Positions 45,133 through 53,673 of a stretch of 64,000 nucleotides of DNA are shown here, one piece after another. Made by a program: the position numbers and the translations under genes. Position 1 is the first letter of the stretch, and each line of letters starts with the position of its first letter. Below the pieces are notes generated by a model that saw only the letters and a list, made by a program, of their open reading frames with translations, did not search any database and was not told the DNA's origin. The DNA lies in contig NZ_JAKKFI010000098.1 in assembly GCF_022230955.1 (NCBI RefSeq), forward strand, positions 62,001 to 126,000, read 5' to 3'. The DNA comes from Micromonospora cabrerizensis. GTDB lineage: Bacteria; Actinomycetota; Actinomycetes; Mycobacteriales; Micromonosporaceae.

Positions 45133-46569
45133 TCAGCCGTCCTTGCCGCCGTCCGGCTCGGGGCAGAGTTCCCCCTTCGGCCCGCAGTCGCCGTTGTTCG
45201 ACCCGCCCGGCCCGGTGCCACCCGGCGCGGGATTCCCGCCGTCGCCGGGTGGGCGGGCGGGCGAGCCCCCGGCCGCGCCGAAGCGGACGTACCCGATCTC
45301 CCGACCCTCGCCGACGATCATGCCCTGTGACCCGACCGCGAGGGCGTTCGCCGAGGTGCGCAGGACGGCCAGTTCGCGGCCGGTGCGCGGGTCCAGAGCG
45401 GCCAACCGGGACGGCTTCTCGTCGGCGACGACCGCCGCGTACGGGGTGAGCGCGGCACCGGCCTTGCCACTGGCCGGTCGGGTCCACACCACCTTCTCGG
45501 TGCCCAGCTCACGGGCGACCACCGACCGCTTGTCGGCCGCCCGGAACACCGCCAGACGGTCGTCGACCGCGATCAGCTTGGTGCCCGAGTCGCCGACCCA
45601 GAGCAGCCGCCCGTCGTACCCGTCGATGACCGCCTCCCGGCCGTCCGGGCCGACGCCGATCAGCACGTTCCGCGCGCCCTGCGGGTCTTCGCGCTGCACG
45701 CAGCCGGCGGAGTCGGCGGTACGCAGGTTGATCCCGGCCCGCTGCCAGGCCTCCTGCCCGGTCGCCGGGTCCCGGGCGGAGATGGCGAAGTAGCAGGCGC
45801 CGTCCTGGGATCGGGCGGCGATCCGCAGCATCCGGCCGCCCACCACGGACAGCCGCTCGTCGCGGCCGGGCTCGACGTTCTGCAACACGCGACCGGTGGC
45901 GGTGTCGACCACGTGCACCCGGCCGTCCACCGGGAAGCCGAGCAGCGGTGGCGCGGGCTCGGCCCCGGCCACCCCGTCGTCGATCCGGGTGGCGGTGAGC
46001 CGGCGGGTGCCGCGCAGGCCAGGGTTGTCGGCCAGCAGGCCGCTGTGCACCCCGGGCAGGAACGCCGTCCAGATCGGTGTGGTGCCGCGCGGGTCCCAGG
46101 CGCTCAGGGTGCAGTCGGTGGCGTCCGTGCAGCGGGCGTCGAGGAGCAGGTTGCGGTACGTCCACACGGCCACCGCGTCGTCGTCGCGTCGCCGGGTCAC
46201 CCCGGTGGAAGGGTCGAGCAGCTCGTACCCCTTGACCAGGAGCTTGCCCACGGCGACGACCGGGTCACGGTCGCCGCCCGCGACGGCCGACCAGTCCGCC
46301 TTGCGCTCCCAGAGCTGCGTGCCGGTGGCCAGGCTGCGGGCCTCCACCCGGGTGCGCTGCTCGACCACGACGGCGTCGCCGGCGATGGTCACGCTGCGCG
46401 GGGTGCCGCCGACCCGTTGCTGCCAGACCACGTCGGGCTCGGAGATGGGTTCGCTGCGGTCCACCCAGTCCCACAGGCCGGGGAAGGGGTTCCACACGCC
46501 GGTGGCGGCGAGGGCGACGACCACGGCGAGGCCGAGCAGCAGCCCACCGCGCACGCTCCCCTTCGCCAC
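45133..46569 (-). CDS. Membrane-anchored PQQ-type beta-propeller protein
   Basis: 478 residues. One N-terminal helix (about 6-26) anchors an extracytoplasmic eight-bladed-propeller-like region with repeated ATGTQLWERK, DPATGQEAWQR, DGYDGRLLWVG units. A short Gly/Pro tail with Cys follows. It lacks catalytic residues of quinoprotein dehydrogenases and is probably a scaffold or binding protein. GTG 46569 follows TACGGT by 7 nt (leaderless); ATG-like start at 46593 is possible. A relative lies at 53674-54930. Confidence 0.72.
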   Translation of the reverse strand: MAKGSVRGGLLLGLAVVVALAATGVWNPFPGLWDWVDRSEPISEPDVVWQQRVGGTPRSVTIAGDAVVVEQRTRVEARSLATGTQLWERKADWSAVAGGDRDPVVAVGKLLVKGYELLDPSTGVTRRRDDDAVAVWTYRNLLLDARCTDATDCTLSAWDPRGTTPIWTAFLPGVHSGLLADNPGLRGTRRLTATRIDDGVAGAEPAPPLLGFPVDGRVHVVDTATGRVLQNVEPGRDERLSVVGGRMLRIAARSQDGACYFAISARDPATGQEAWQRAGINLRTADSAGCVQREDPQGARNVLIGVGPDGREAVIDGYDGRLLWVGDSGTKLIAVDDRLAVFRAADKRSVVARELGTEKVVWTRPASGKAGAALTPYAAVVADEKPSRLAALDPRTGRELAVLRTSANALAVGSQGMIVGEGREIGYVRFGAAGGSPARPPGDGGNPAPGGTGPGGSNNGDCGPKGELCPEPDGGKDG

Positions 46570-46648
46570 ACCGCACACCGTAGCCACGATCACGGATCTT
46601 CCGTACGCCCGCGCCGCCGTGTCGCCACGCTTTCTGAGCCCGGAGGTG

Positions 46649-47152
46649 TTAGAGCACCCTTCCCTCGGCCCGGACGGCGCTCCGCACCAACGGAAGCGTG
46701 CGGTACGGGATCTGCTCGGCCAACGCGATGATCGTCGACGCGCGGGTGATGCCGGCGGACGAGACGATCTGGTCGATGACCCGTTGCAGGTCGGTGTTGG
46801 AGCGGGCCACGATCCGGCAGAGCAGGTCGCTGGAGCCGGTGATGGTGTGCGCCTCCAGCACCTCGGGGATGGCGGCGAGGTGGGCGGTGACCGGGTCGTG
46901 GCCGTGCCGCTGAGTGATCTCCAGGGTGACGAAGCTGGTCACCCCGAACCCGATCGCGGCCGGTGAGATCTCCGGCCCGAAGCCCTCGATGACCCGCCGC
47001 TCGACCAGCTTGTCCAGCCGGGCCTGCACCGTGCCCCGGGCCACCCCGAGCCGGCGGGAGCACTCCAGCACCCCGATCCGCGGTTCCTCGGCGAGCAGTT
47101 CGATCAAGCGCACATCGAGCCCGTCGAGCTGTACATTCTGCTCACCATTCAT
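46649..47152 (-). CDS. Lrp/AsnC-family regulator
   Basis: 167 residues with a helix-turn-helix (RLIELLAEEPRIGVLECSRRLGVARGTVQARLDKL) and a RAM ligand-binding domain (ITQRHGHDPVTAHLAAIPEV, HTITGSSDLLCRIVA). It is divergent from hppD, 140 bp apart. Together with knowledge that AsnC-type proteins regulate neighbouring amino-acid genes, this suggests it senses an aromatic amino acid or intermediate and controls hppD. The gap contains a gcaac/gttgc dyad (about 47175 and 47202). Confidence 0.88.
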   Translation of the reverse strand: MNGEQNVQLDGLDVRLIELLAEEPRIGVLECSRRLGVARGTVQARLDKLVERRVIEGFGPEISPAAIGFGVTSFVTLEITQRHGHDPVTAHLAAIPEVLEAHTITGSSDLLCRIVARSNTDLQRVIDQIVSSAGITRASTIIALAEQIPYRTLPLVRSAVRAEGRVL

Positions 47153-47291
47153 GGGTGCCAACCATACCGAATGCGCAACCTGACCAGCATTTCTGCCAAC
47201 AGTTGCCCACCTGGTGCCGGGCCAGCGATCCTCGCCACAAGAACCGACCACGGCGGCCCACAAGGCCGGCCGGTACGCGAGGGAGCCCACC

Positions 47292-48497
47292 ATGACCCAG
47301 GCGATCGACCGACCCCAGTCGACCGAGGACGTCGACGTCGACCGGCTCGTCGGCGCTGTCGACCACGACATCAGCCACGACCCGTTCCCGGTCCGGGGCC
47401 TCGACCACGTGCACTTCCTGGTCGGCAACGCCAAGCAGGCCGCCCACTACTACTCCACCGCGTTCGGCATGACCTGCGTGGCGTACCGCGGCCCCGAGCA
47501 GGGCTACCGGGACCACGCCCAGTACGTGCTGACCAGCGGCTCGGCCCGGTTCGTGCTGACCGGCGCGGTGCGCCCGGACGCCGACGGCGCCGACCACGTG
47601 GCCCGGCACAGCGACGGGATCAGCGACATCGCGCTGGAGGTCCCGGACGTCGACGCCGCGTACGCGCACGCCGTCGCGCAGGGTGCCGCCAGCGTCGTCG
47701 AGCCGCACGAGGTGACCGACGAGCACGGCACGGTCCGGATGGCCGCCATCGCCGCGTACGGCGACACCCGGCACACCCTGGTCGACCGGTCCCGCTACAC
47801 CGGCCCGTTCCTGCCCGGCTTCGTGGCCCGCGGCCCGATCGTCAACCGGCAGCCGATGATCGACGCCGGCATCCAGCCGAAGCGCTTCTTCCAGGCCGTC
47901 GACCACGTGGTCGGCAACGTGGAGCTGGGCCGGATGGACGAGTGGGTCGAGTTCTACAAGCGGGTGATGGGCTTCTCGAACATGGCGGAGTTCGTCGGCG
48001 ACGACATCGCCACCGACTACTCGGCGCTCATGAGCAAGGTCGTGGCGAACGGCACCCGCAAGGTGAAGTTCCCGCTCAACGAGCCGGCGATCGCCCGCAA
48101 GAAGTCCCAGATCGACGAGTACCTGGAGTTCTACCAGGGCCCCGGTGCCCAGCACATCGCCGTCGCCACCAACGACATCCTGGCCAGCGTCGACGCCATG
48201 CGCGCGGCCGGCCTGGAGTTCCTGGAGACCCCGGACTCGTACTACGACGACCCGGAGCTGCGCGAGCGCATCGGCAACGTGCGGGTGCCGATCGAGGAGC
48301 TGAAGGCCCGCAAGATCCTGGTCGACCGGGACGAGGACGGCTACCTGCTCCAGATCTTCACGAAGCCGGTGCAGGACCGCCCCACGGTCTTCTTCGAGCT
48401 GATCGAGCGGCACGGCTCGCTGGGCTTCGGCAAGGGCAACTTCAAGGCGCTCTTCCAGGCGATCGAGCGGGAGCAGGAAGCCCGCGGCAACCTGTAA
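47292..48497 (+). CDS. hppD: 4-hydroxyphenylpyruvate dioxygenase
   Basis: 401 residues, normal for bacterial HPPD. Two VOC-type halves; the iron ligands are visible as His in AVDHVVGNVE, His in QHIAVAT and Glu in VFFELIER. The C-terminal GKGNFKALFQAIE helix gates the active site. It converts 4-hydroxyphenylpyruvate to homogentisate, the second step of tyrosine breakdown. AGGGAG 6 nt before ATG 47292 fixes the start. Two RDD genes and an aminotransferase follow on the same strand and may form one transcript. Confidence 0.96.
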   Translation: MTQAIDRPQSTEDVDVDRLVGAVDHDISHDPFPVRGLDHVHFLVGNAKQAAHYYSTAFGMTCVAYRGPEQGYRDHAQYVLTSGSARFVLTGAVRPDADGADHVARHSDGISDIALEVPDVDAAYAHAVAQGAASVVEPHEVTDEHGTVRMAAIAAYGDTRHTLVDRSRYTGPFLPGFVARGPIVNRQPMIDAGIQPKRFFQAVDHVVGNVELGRMDEWVEFYKRVMGFSNMAEFVGDDIATDYSALMSKVVANGTRKVKFPLNEPAIARKKSQIDEYLEFYQGPGAQHIAVATNDILASVDAMRAAGLEFLETPDSYYDDPELRERIGNVRVPIEELKARKILVDRDEDGYLLQIFTKPVQDRPTVFFELIERHGSLGFGKGNFKALFQAIEREQEARGNL

Positions 48498-48508
48498 CAC
48501 TTGCGAGC

Positions 48509-49216
48509 GTGACGCAGCCTCCGTCGTACCCGACACCGCCGGTCGGTGGGCCTCAGCCCGCCGCCGGCGGCGTCGCGCCGCCGCCCGGACCACACCCGCA
48601 GGTGTACGCCGCGCCGCCGCAGTACGCCCCATCCGGGTACGCCCCGCCGCAGTGGCACGCCGGACCACCCGGCCCGCCGCCCCCGCCGCTGAGCCCGGGT
48701 GGTCAGCCGCTGGCCAACTTCGCCGACCGGCTGCTGGCCTGGCTGGTCGACACGGCGCTGGCGACCGTCGTGTCGCTGGCGTTGTTCAGCCCCTTCTTCG
48801 TCATCCTGTGGGTGCGGATGTTCAACGAGATGACCCGGACCAACCCGGACGGGACCTTCGTGGAACCCGACCCGGGCATCTTCCTCGTGGACTTCTTCCT
48901 GCCGATCATGTTGCTTCAGCTCGGGCTTCTCGTGGTGATGCTTGGGCTCTACTGGCTCTACCACGTGGAATACCTCAAGCGCGGCGGTCAGACGCTCGGC
49001 AAGAAGGCGCTGAAGCTGCGGGTGGTGCCGCTCGACCCGACCCGCACGCTCAACCGCCAGATGGCCGGCCGACGGTGGGTGGTGCAGTACCTGGCGGGTT
49101 CTCTGATCCCCGGAGCCAGCTATCTCGACGGGCTGTGGCAGCTCTGGGACAAGCCGTGGCAGCAGTGCCTCCACGACAAGTTCGCCGAAACGGTCGTCGT
49201 TAAGGTGTCCTCGTGA
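48509..49216 (+). CDS. RDD-family membrane protein
   Basis: 235 residues. The N-terminal about 75 are Pro/Gly/Tyr-rich and cytoplasmic; then the RDD domain starts with NFADRLLAWLVDTALA and has three membrane helices plus the GQTLGKKALKLRVV turn. RDD proteins are proposed to help transport or tether other membrane proteins. GTG 48509 lies 11 bp after the hppD stop. Confidence 0.85.
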   Translation: MTQPPSYPTPPVGGPQPAAGGVAPPPGPHPQVYAAPPQYAPSGYAPPQWHAGPPGPPPPPLSPGGQPLANFADRLLAWLVDTALATVVSLALFSPFFVILWVRMFNEMTRTNPDGTFVEPDPGIFLVDFFLPIMLLQLGLLVVMLGLYWLYHVEYLKRGGQTLGKKALKLRVVPLDPTRTLNRQMAGRRWVVQYLAGSLIPGASYLDGLWQLWDKPWQQCLHDKFAETVVVKVSS

Positions 49217-49283
49217 GCGAGCACAGGGAGCGGACCAGCAGTGTGGCGTCTCGCGCCGTCGCGCGACGAAGCGGAGCGACGGC

Positions 49284-50312
49284 GTGAGTGTGCAACCCGG
49301 CTGGTACGTCGATCCCGCCGACACCGAGACCCGGCGTTACTGGGACGGCGAGGGTTGGCTCGGCGCGCCCATTCCCGTCGACGCCACCCCGCCGGACGGC
49401 CCGCCGCCGCCCGAGCCGCCCGCGCCGGTCAGCCCGGCCACGCCCCCAACCTCCGGCCCGACCACCCCGGGGCCCGTCGCACCTGGCTGGCCGCCACACC
49501 AGGGCCCACAGCCGGGGCCCGGCCCACACCCGGGGCACGGCCCGCAACCCGGGCCCGGACCACAACCGGGGTACGGCCCGGGGTACGGCCCGCAGCCGGG
49601 TAACGGCCCGGGCTGGGGACCGCAGGCCGGCCCGCCCGGTTGGGGTCCGCAGGGCGGTCCTCCCGGTTGGGCGCCTCCGGCTGGTCACCCCGGCTGGGCG
49701 GTACGACCACCCGAGCCACGGCCGCACGGCTTCAGGCTGGCCGGTTACGGTCGCCGACTCACCGCGCGCCTGATCGACCTCGGTCTCCTCCTCGCACTGA
49801 ACGTGGTGGTCAACGGCTGGTTCGTCTGGCGCTGGGCGCAGGAGTGGGCACCGTACTGGCAGGAGTTGTTCCGGCGCGCCGCGCGGGGCGACACCTCCGC
49901 CGAGGGTCTGCCCGTTCCTGGCGAGCAGGCAGGGTCGCTCCTCGTGGTGATCCTGCTGATCGCCACCGCGCTGTGGCTGGCGTTCGAGGTGCCCGCGATG
50001 GCAGCCGGTGGGCAGACGATCGGCAAGCGGATGATGCGGATCCGGGCGGTGCCGATGGCCGCTGACCAGCCGTTGGGCTTCGGCCGGGCGCTGAGCCGGT
50101 GGAGCACGCTGGGCCTGCCGACGCTGCTCTGGTACTGCGCCGGGATCGGCCTGGTGCTGCAATTCGTCGACGCTCTCTCCCCCCTCTGGGACCACCCCCT
50201 GCGGCAGGCGCTGCACGACAAGCGCGCGCAGACGGTGGTCGTGGAGGTCCCCTACCGCCCCGCTTCCGCCCCCTCGAACGACCGCGACCAGCCCCCGGGA
50301 GACACCCCATGA
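49284..50312 (+). CDS. DUF2510-RDD membrane protein
   Basis: 342 residues. DUF2510 (QPGWYVDPADTETRRYWDGEGW) at the N-terminus is followed by a long Pro/Gly repeat (GPQPGPGP-type units, about 50-140) and an RDD domain (GYGRRLTARLIDLGLLLA with later GGQTIGKRMMRIR). Paralogous to the preceding gene but with an added N-terminal domain. The stop overlaps the aminotransferase ATG by 4 bp, implying coupling. Confidence 0.85.
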   Translation: MSVQPGWYVDPADTETRRYWDGEGWLGAPIPVDATPPDGPPPPEPPAPVSPATPPTSGPTTPGPVAPGWPPHQGPQPGPGPHPGHGPQPGPGPQPGYGPGYGPQPGNGPGWGPQAGPPGWGPQGGPPGWAPPAGHPGWAVRPPEPRPHGFRLAGYGRRLTARLIDLGLLLALNVVVNGWFVWRWAQEWAPYWQELFRRAARGDTSAEGLPVPGEQAGSLLVVILLIATALWLAFEVPAMAAGGQTIGKRMMRIRAVPMAADQPLGFGRALSRWSTLGLPTLLWYCAGIGLVLQFVDALSPLWDHPLRQALHDKRAQTVVVEVPYRPASAPSNDRDQPPGDTP

Positions 50313-51412
50313 CCGACTCCGGACGTCACCAGCCGGCGCTGCGGCTGACCCGCGCCGACCTGGACGCGTTGCCCAACTACGTGCCGGGGCGCAGCCCTGC
50401 CGACCTGGCTCGGGAATTGGGCCTGCCGGAGGCCATCAAGCTGGCCAGCAACGAGGTTCCCTACGGGCCGCTGCCCGGTGTGGTGGAGGCCGTCACCGAG
50501 GCGATCACCGCCTCACACCGTTACCCGGACATGGGCGTGGTCGCGCTGCGCGACGCGCTGGCCGAGCGGTACGGCGTGGCCGCCGACCGGATCGCCACCG
50601 GCTGCGGGTCGGTGGCGCTGGCCGAGCACCTGGTCCGGGCCACCTGCCTGCCGGGCGACGAGGTGCTCTACGCGTGGCGGTCGTTCGAGGCGTACCCGAT
50701 CATCGTGGCGACCAGCGGCGCGACCAGCGTGCGGGTGCCCAACGACGCCGGGCACGGGCACGACCTGACGGCGTTGGCCGCGGCCGTGACCGACCGGACC
50801 CGGGTGATCTTCGTCTGCAACCCGAACAACCCCACGGGTACGGCGGTGCGCCGGGCCGAGCTGGACCGGTTCCTCGACGCGGTGCCGGACGACGTGCTCG
50901 TGGTGATCGACGAGGCGTACCGGGAGTTCGTCGACGACCCGGAGGTGCCGGACGGGCTCGACTACCTGGACCGGCCGAACGTGGCGGTGCTGCGCACCCT
51001 GTCCAAGGCGTGGGGGCTCGCTGGGCTGCGGATGGGCTGGCTGGTTGCCCAGCCGGTGGTGGCCGCCGCCATCCGGAAGGTGGCGACGCCGTTCTCCACC
51101 AGCACCGCGGCCCAGGCCGGTGCGCTCGCCGCGCTGACCCAGGCCGCCGAGATGGAGCGCCGTTGCGCCCTGGTCGTCGGCGAGCGGGCCCGGGTGACCG
51201 AGGCGCTGCGCAAGTTCGTGCCGGACCTGCCGACGAGTCAGGCCAACTTCGTCTGGCTCCCACTGGGCGATCGGGCGGTGGCGTTCGGCAAGGCGTGCGA
51301 GGCGCGCGGTGTGATCGTCCGGCCGTTCGCCGGGGACGGCGTCCGGGTCACCATCGGCACCCCGGTCGAGAACGACGCGTTCCTGGCGGCCGCCGAGGCG
51401 GCGCTGACCTGA
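50309..51412 (+). CDS. Class I/II aminotransferase, HisC/Pat-like
   Basis: 367 residues. PLP-binding Lys is in TLSKAWGLAGLRMGW, with NPNNPTG and the SNEVPYG substrate loop, so it belongs to the histidinol-phosphate/aromatic aminotransferase group. Location in line with hppD suggests the physiological job is tyrosine to 4-hydroxyphenylpyruvate, the first step of the pathway. A role in histidine or phenylalanine synthesis cannot be excluded. ATG overlaps the upstream stop (ATGA) and has GGGAGA upstream. Confidence 0.9.
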   Translation: MTDSGRHQPALRLTRADLDALPNYVPGRSPADLARELGLPEAIKLASNEVPYGPLPGVVEAVTEAITASHRYPDMGVVALRDALAERYGVAADRIATGCGSVALAEHLVRATCLPGDEVLYAWRSFEAYPIIVATSGATSVRVPNDAGHGHDLTALAAAVTDRTRVIFVCNPNNPTGTAVRRAELDRFLDAVPDDVLVVIDEAYREFVDDPEVPDGLDYLDRPNVAVLRTLSKAWGLAGLRMGWLVAQPVVAAAIRKVATPFSTSTAAQAGALAALTQAAEMERRCALVVGERARVTEALRKFVPDLPTSQANFVWLPLGDRAVAFGKACEARGVIVRPFAGDGVRVTIGTPVENDAFLAAAEAALT

Positions 51413-51550
51413 GCGTCGGCCTGACATATGACCAACCCGTGACATAAGCAGTGTTTGTCCCGTTTTTGTGCGGTTTCCGCCCTATCTTCCGAAGTAGCCG
51501 GTGTTATCGAGGACTGACCGGCTCACTTCGAGAAAACGGGGTAACGAACA

Positions 51551-52105
51551 GTGCGTACTGCCAAGATCTGTCTCGCCGGGGCGGCCGCCGCCGCGATGGT
51601 GGGTTTCCTCGCCGCACCGGCCGCTGCCGCTCCGACCGACACCACCACGGTGACCTTCGAGGTACTCGCCGGCACCCTCGACATCGACGCGCCGGCCAGC
51701 GCCGACCTCGGTGACGGTGCCCCCGGTGGCACCATCACCGGGCAGCTCGGCACGGTGACCGTCACCGACTCCCGGGGGGCCGCCGACGCCTCCTGGGTCG
51801 CCTCGGTGACAGCGTCGGTCTTCCAGACCGGTGGTGGCACACCGCCCGAGACGGTCCTCCCGGAAGAGATCGACTACTGGTCCGGCCCGCTGACGGCGTC
51901 CACCGGCAACGGCACCTTCACGCCGGGGCAGCCCACCGCCGGCGACGCCGCCCCGCTGTCCAGCGGCACTCCGCTCACCGCGTTCACCCACAGCGGCGGC
52001 ACCGGCGGCAACACCGCCAGCTGGAACCCCACCCTGGTGGTCAACGTCCCGCTGGACAGCATCGCGGGCGTCTACACCGGCACGGTGACGCATTCGGTGG
52101 CGTAG
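51551..52105 (+). CDS. Secreted WxL-domain-like surface protein
   Basis: 184 residues with a signal peptide (MRTAKICLAGAAAAAMVG, cleavage after about 27). The rest is beta-rich: TTVTFEVLAGTLDIDAP opening, a Trp motif in ADASWVASVTASVF and the ending AGVYTGTVTHSVA, resembling the distal end of WxL domains. WxL proteins bind the cell wall in Firmicutes; this would be the actinobacterial type. GTG start. It precedes and overlaps the DUF916-like gene. Confidence 0.7.
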   Translation: MRTAKICLAGAAAAAMVGFLAAPAAAAPTDTTTVTFEVLAGTLDIDAPASADLGDGAPGGTITGQLGTVTVTDSRGAADASWVASVTASVFQTGGGTPPETVLPEEIDYWSGPLTASTGNGTFTPGQPTAGDAAPLSSGTPLTAFTHSGGTGGNTASWNPTLVVNVPLDSIAGVYTGTVTHSVA

Positions 52106-53156
52106 CCCCCGGGGGCGGTCGACCATCGCGGTCGCGCTCGCTCTGTTCTGCCTCGCCGGTCCGGGTCTGTCGACCCGGGCCGGCGCGGTCGAACCGGACG
52201 AGGCGTCGGACGACGGCGGCATCGGGATCCGGTTGCTGGAAGCGCCGACCGACCGCCGCTCCGATCCCCGGGCGCTGCGCTACATCGTCGACCACCTACC
52301 GCCGGGCACCACCATCAAACGGCAACTGCTGATCGTCAACCGCACCGACGAGACCCGTCGCGTCGACGTGTACCCGGGAGCCGCGACCCTGGAAACGTCG
52401 GCGTTCCGCTTCGGCGAGGGCCGCGCCGCCAACGAGCTGACCTCGTGGACCACCCTCGACGAGCGCGCCGTGGAGTTGGAACCGTGGGGCGAGGCGCGGG
52501 TCCGGGCGACCATCACGGTGCCGCCCGCCGCCTCCCGCGGCGAGCGGTACGGGGTGATCTGGGCCTCGACCTCCTCCGCGCCCCGGGCCGGCGGCGAGAT
52601 CACCCAGGTCCACCGGGTCGGAGTCCGGATGTACCTCGACATCGGGCCCGGTGGCGAGCCAGCCTCCGACTTCTCGATCGGTGAGCTGCGCCCCGCCCGC
52701 AGCCCCGAGGGCGAACCGTCGGTGAGCGTCCAGGTCCGCAACACCGGAGGCCGCGCCGTCGACCTGACCGGCACGGTCTCCCTGACCGACGGTCCGGCCG
52801 GCAGCCGGGCCGGCCCGTTCCGGATCGGTCAGGGCGTCACGCTGGCACCCGGCGCCGCCGGGCAGGTCATCGCCCGGTTCCCGGTCGAGTTGCCGAACGG
52901 CCCCTGGAAGGCGGAGGTGAACCTGGAGAGCGGCCTGGTGAAGCGGAGCCTCACCGCGCAGGTCCAGTTCCCCGACGCGGGTCAGGTCGGTAAACGGGGC
53001 AGTGTCGTCAGCCGGATCATGTCCGGCTGGGCCCTGGGGGCGGCCGTCGCGGGTCTGCTGCTGGTCACCGGCCTCGCGGTGCTGGCCCGCGGGTCCCGAC
53101 GATCCGGTCGACCGCCGGCCGACCGGCCGAGGGAACGGATCCGGGCCGGCGCCTGA
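52092..53156 (+). CDS. DUF916/WxLIP-like membrane-anchored surface protein
   Basis: The supported domain region is two Ig-like lobes: IKRQLLIVNRTDETRRVDVYP, later RGERYGVIWAST, then SVSVQVRNTGGRAVDLTG. A C-terminal helix (about 305-325) and a basic tail follow, the layout of DUF916 partners of WxL proteins. A clear signal peptide (TIAVALALFCLAGPGLSTRAGA) lies before the first ordinary start codon (TTG 52233). The frame opens after a TGA and the only start-like codon ahead of the signal peptide is ATT 52092, inside the previous gene. The start is therefore uncertain. Confidence 0.72.
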   Translation: MRWRSPRGRSTIAVALALFCLAGPGLSTRAGAVEPDEASDDGGIGIRLLEAPTDRRSDPRALRYIVDHLPPGTTIKRQLLIVNRTDETRRVDVYPGAATLETSAFRFGEGRAANELTSWTTLDERAVELEPWGEARVRATITVPPAASRGERYGVIWASTSSAPRAGGEITQVHRVGVRMYLDIGPGGEPASDFSIGELRPARSPEGEPSVSVQVRNTGGRAVDLTGTVSLTDGPAGSRAGPFRIGQGVTLAPGAAGQVIARFPVELPNGPWKAEVNLESGLVKRSLTAQVQFPDAGQVGKRGSVVSRIMSGWALGAAVAGLLLVTGLAVLARGSRRSGRPPADRPRERIRAGA

Positions 53157-53201
53157 CACCACGCTGACAGCCGACCGCGCTGGTCAGACCGACCGCGCTG
53201 G

Positions 53202-53573
53202 TCAGACCGACCGCCTCCGGCGGACGGCGAGCCAACCGACGGAGAGCAGAGCCCCGCCCAGCCCGACGAGCAACAGTGTCGACCCGCCCGAACCGGTGAC
53301 CGGCAACTGACCGCCGTGGCTGGGTGAGGGTTGAGGCGGGTCGGCCGTGGGAGTGGGTGGAGGCTGGGTCGGTGTCAGGGTCGGTGTGGGTGTCGGTGTG
53401 GCCGGCAGGATCTCGAAGGTGACGCCGGTGTCCGCCGACGGCTCGGCCCGGACGGCGCTGATCCCGCGCGCCGAGGCGGGGTCGGCGCCCAGCACCGGCG
53501 GGGCCGCCAGCACGAGGCTCGCGGTCGCGGCGAGTACGCCGCCCACGAGGTAGCTGACTGCTGTCCGACCCAT
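53202..53573 (-). CDS. Short LPXTG-anchored surface protein
   Basis: 123 residues. Signal peptide (about 1-29), a short strand GVTFEILPAT that resembles the start of the mature WxL-like protein, then a Pro/Thr-rich stalk and the sortase signal LPVTG followed by a helix and RRRR. It should be covalently attached to peptidoglycan. AAAGGGG before ATG 53573 supports the start. It converges on the DUF916-like gene and completes a set resembling CscD-type small LPXTG proteins. Confidence 0.82.
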   Translation of the reverse strand: MGRTAVSYLVGGVLAATASLVLAAPPVLGADPASARGISAVRAEPSADTGVTFEILPATPTPTPTLTPTQPPPTPTADPPQPSPSHGGQLPVTGSGGSTLLLVGLGGALLSVGWLAVRRRRSV

Positions 53574-53673
53574 GCGCCGACCCCTTTCCCGGAAACCTGA
53601 ACCATGAAAAACGTACCCTTTCTGGACAAATGGCATGGGCAGGTCGCAGGTCCAGGTGCCGAAGACGCCACGA

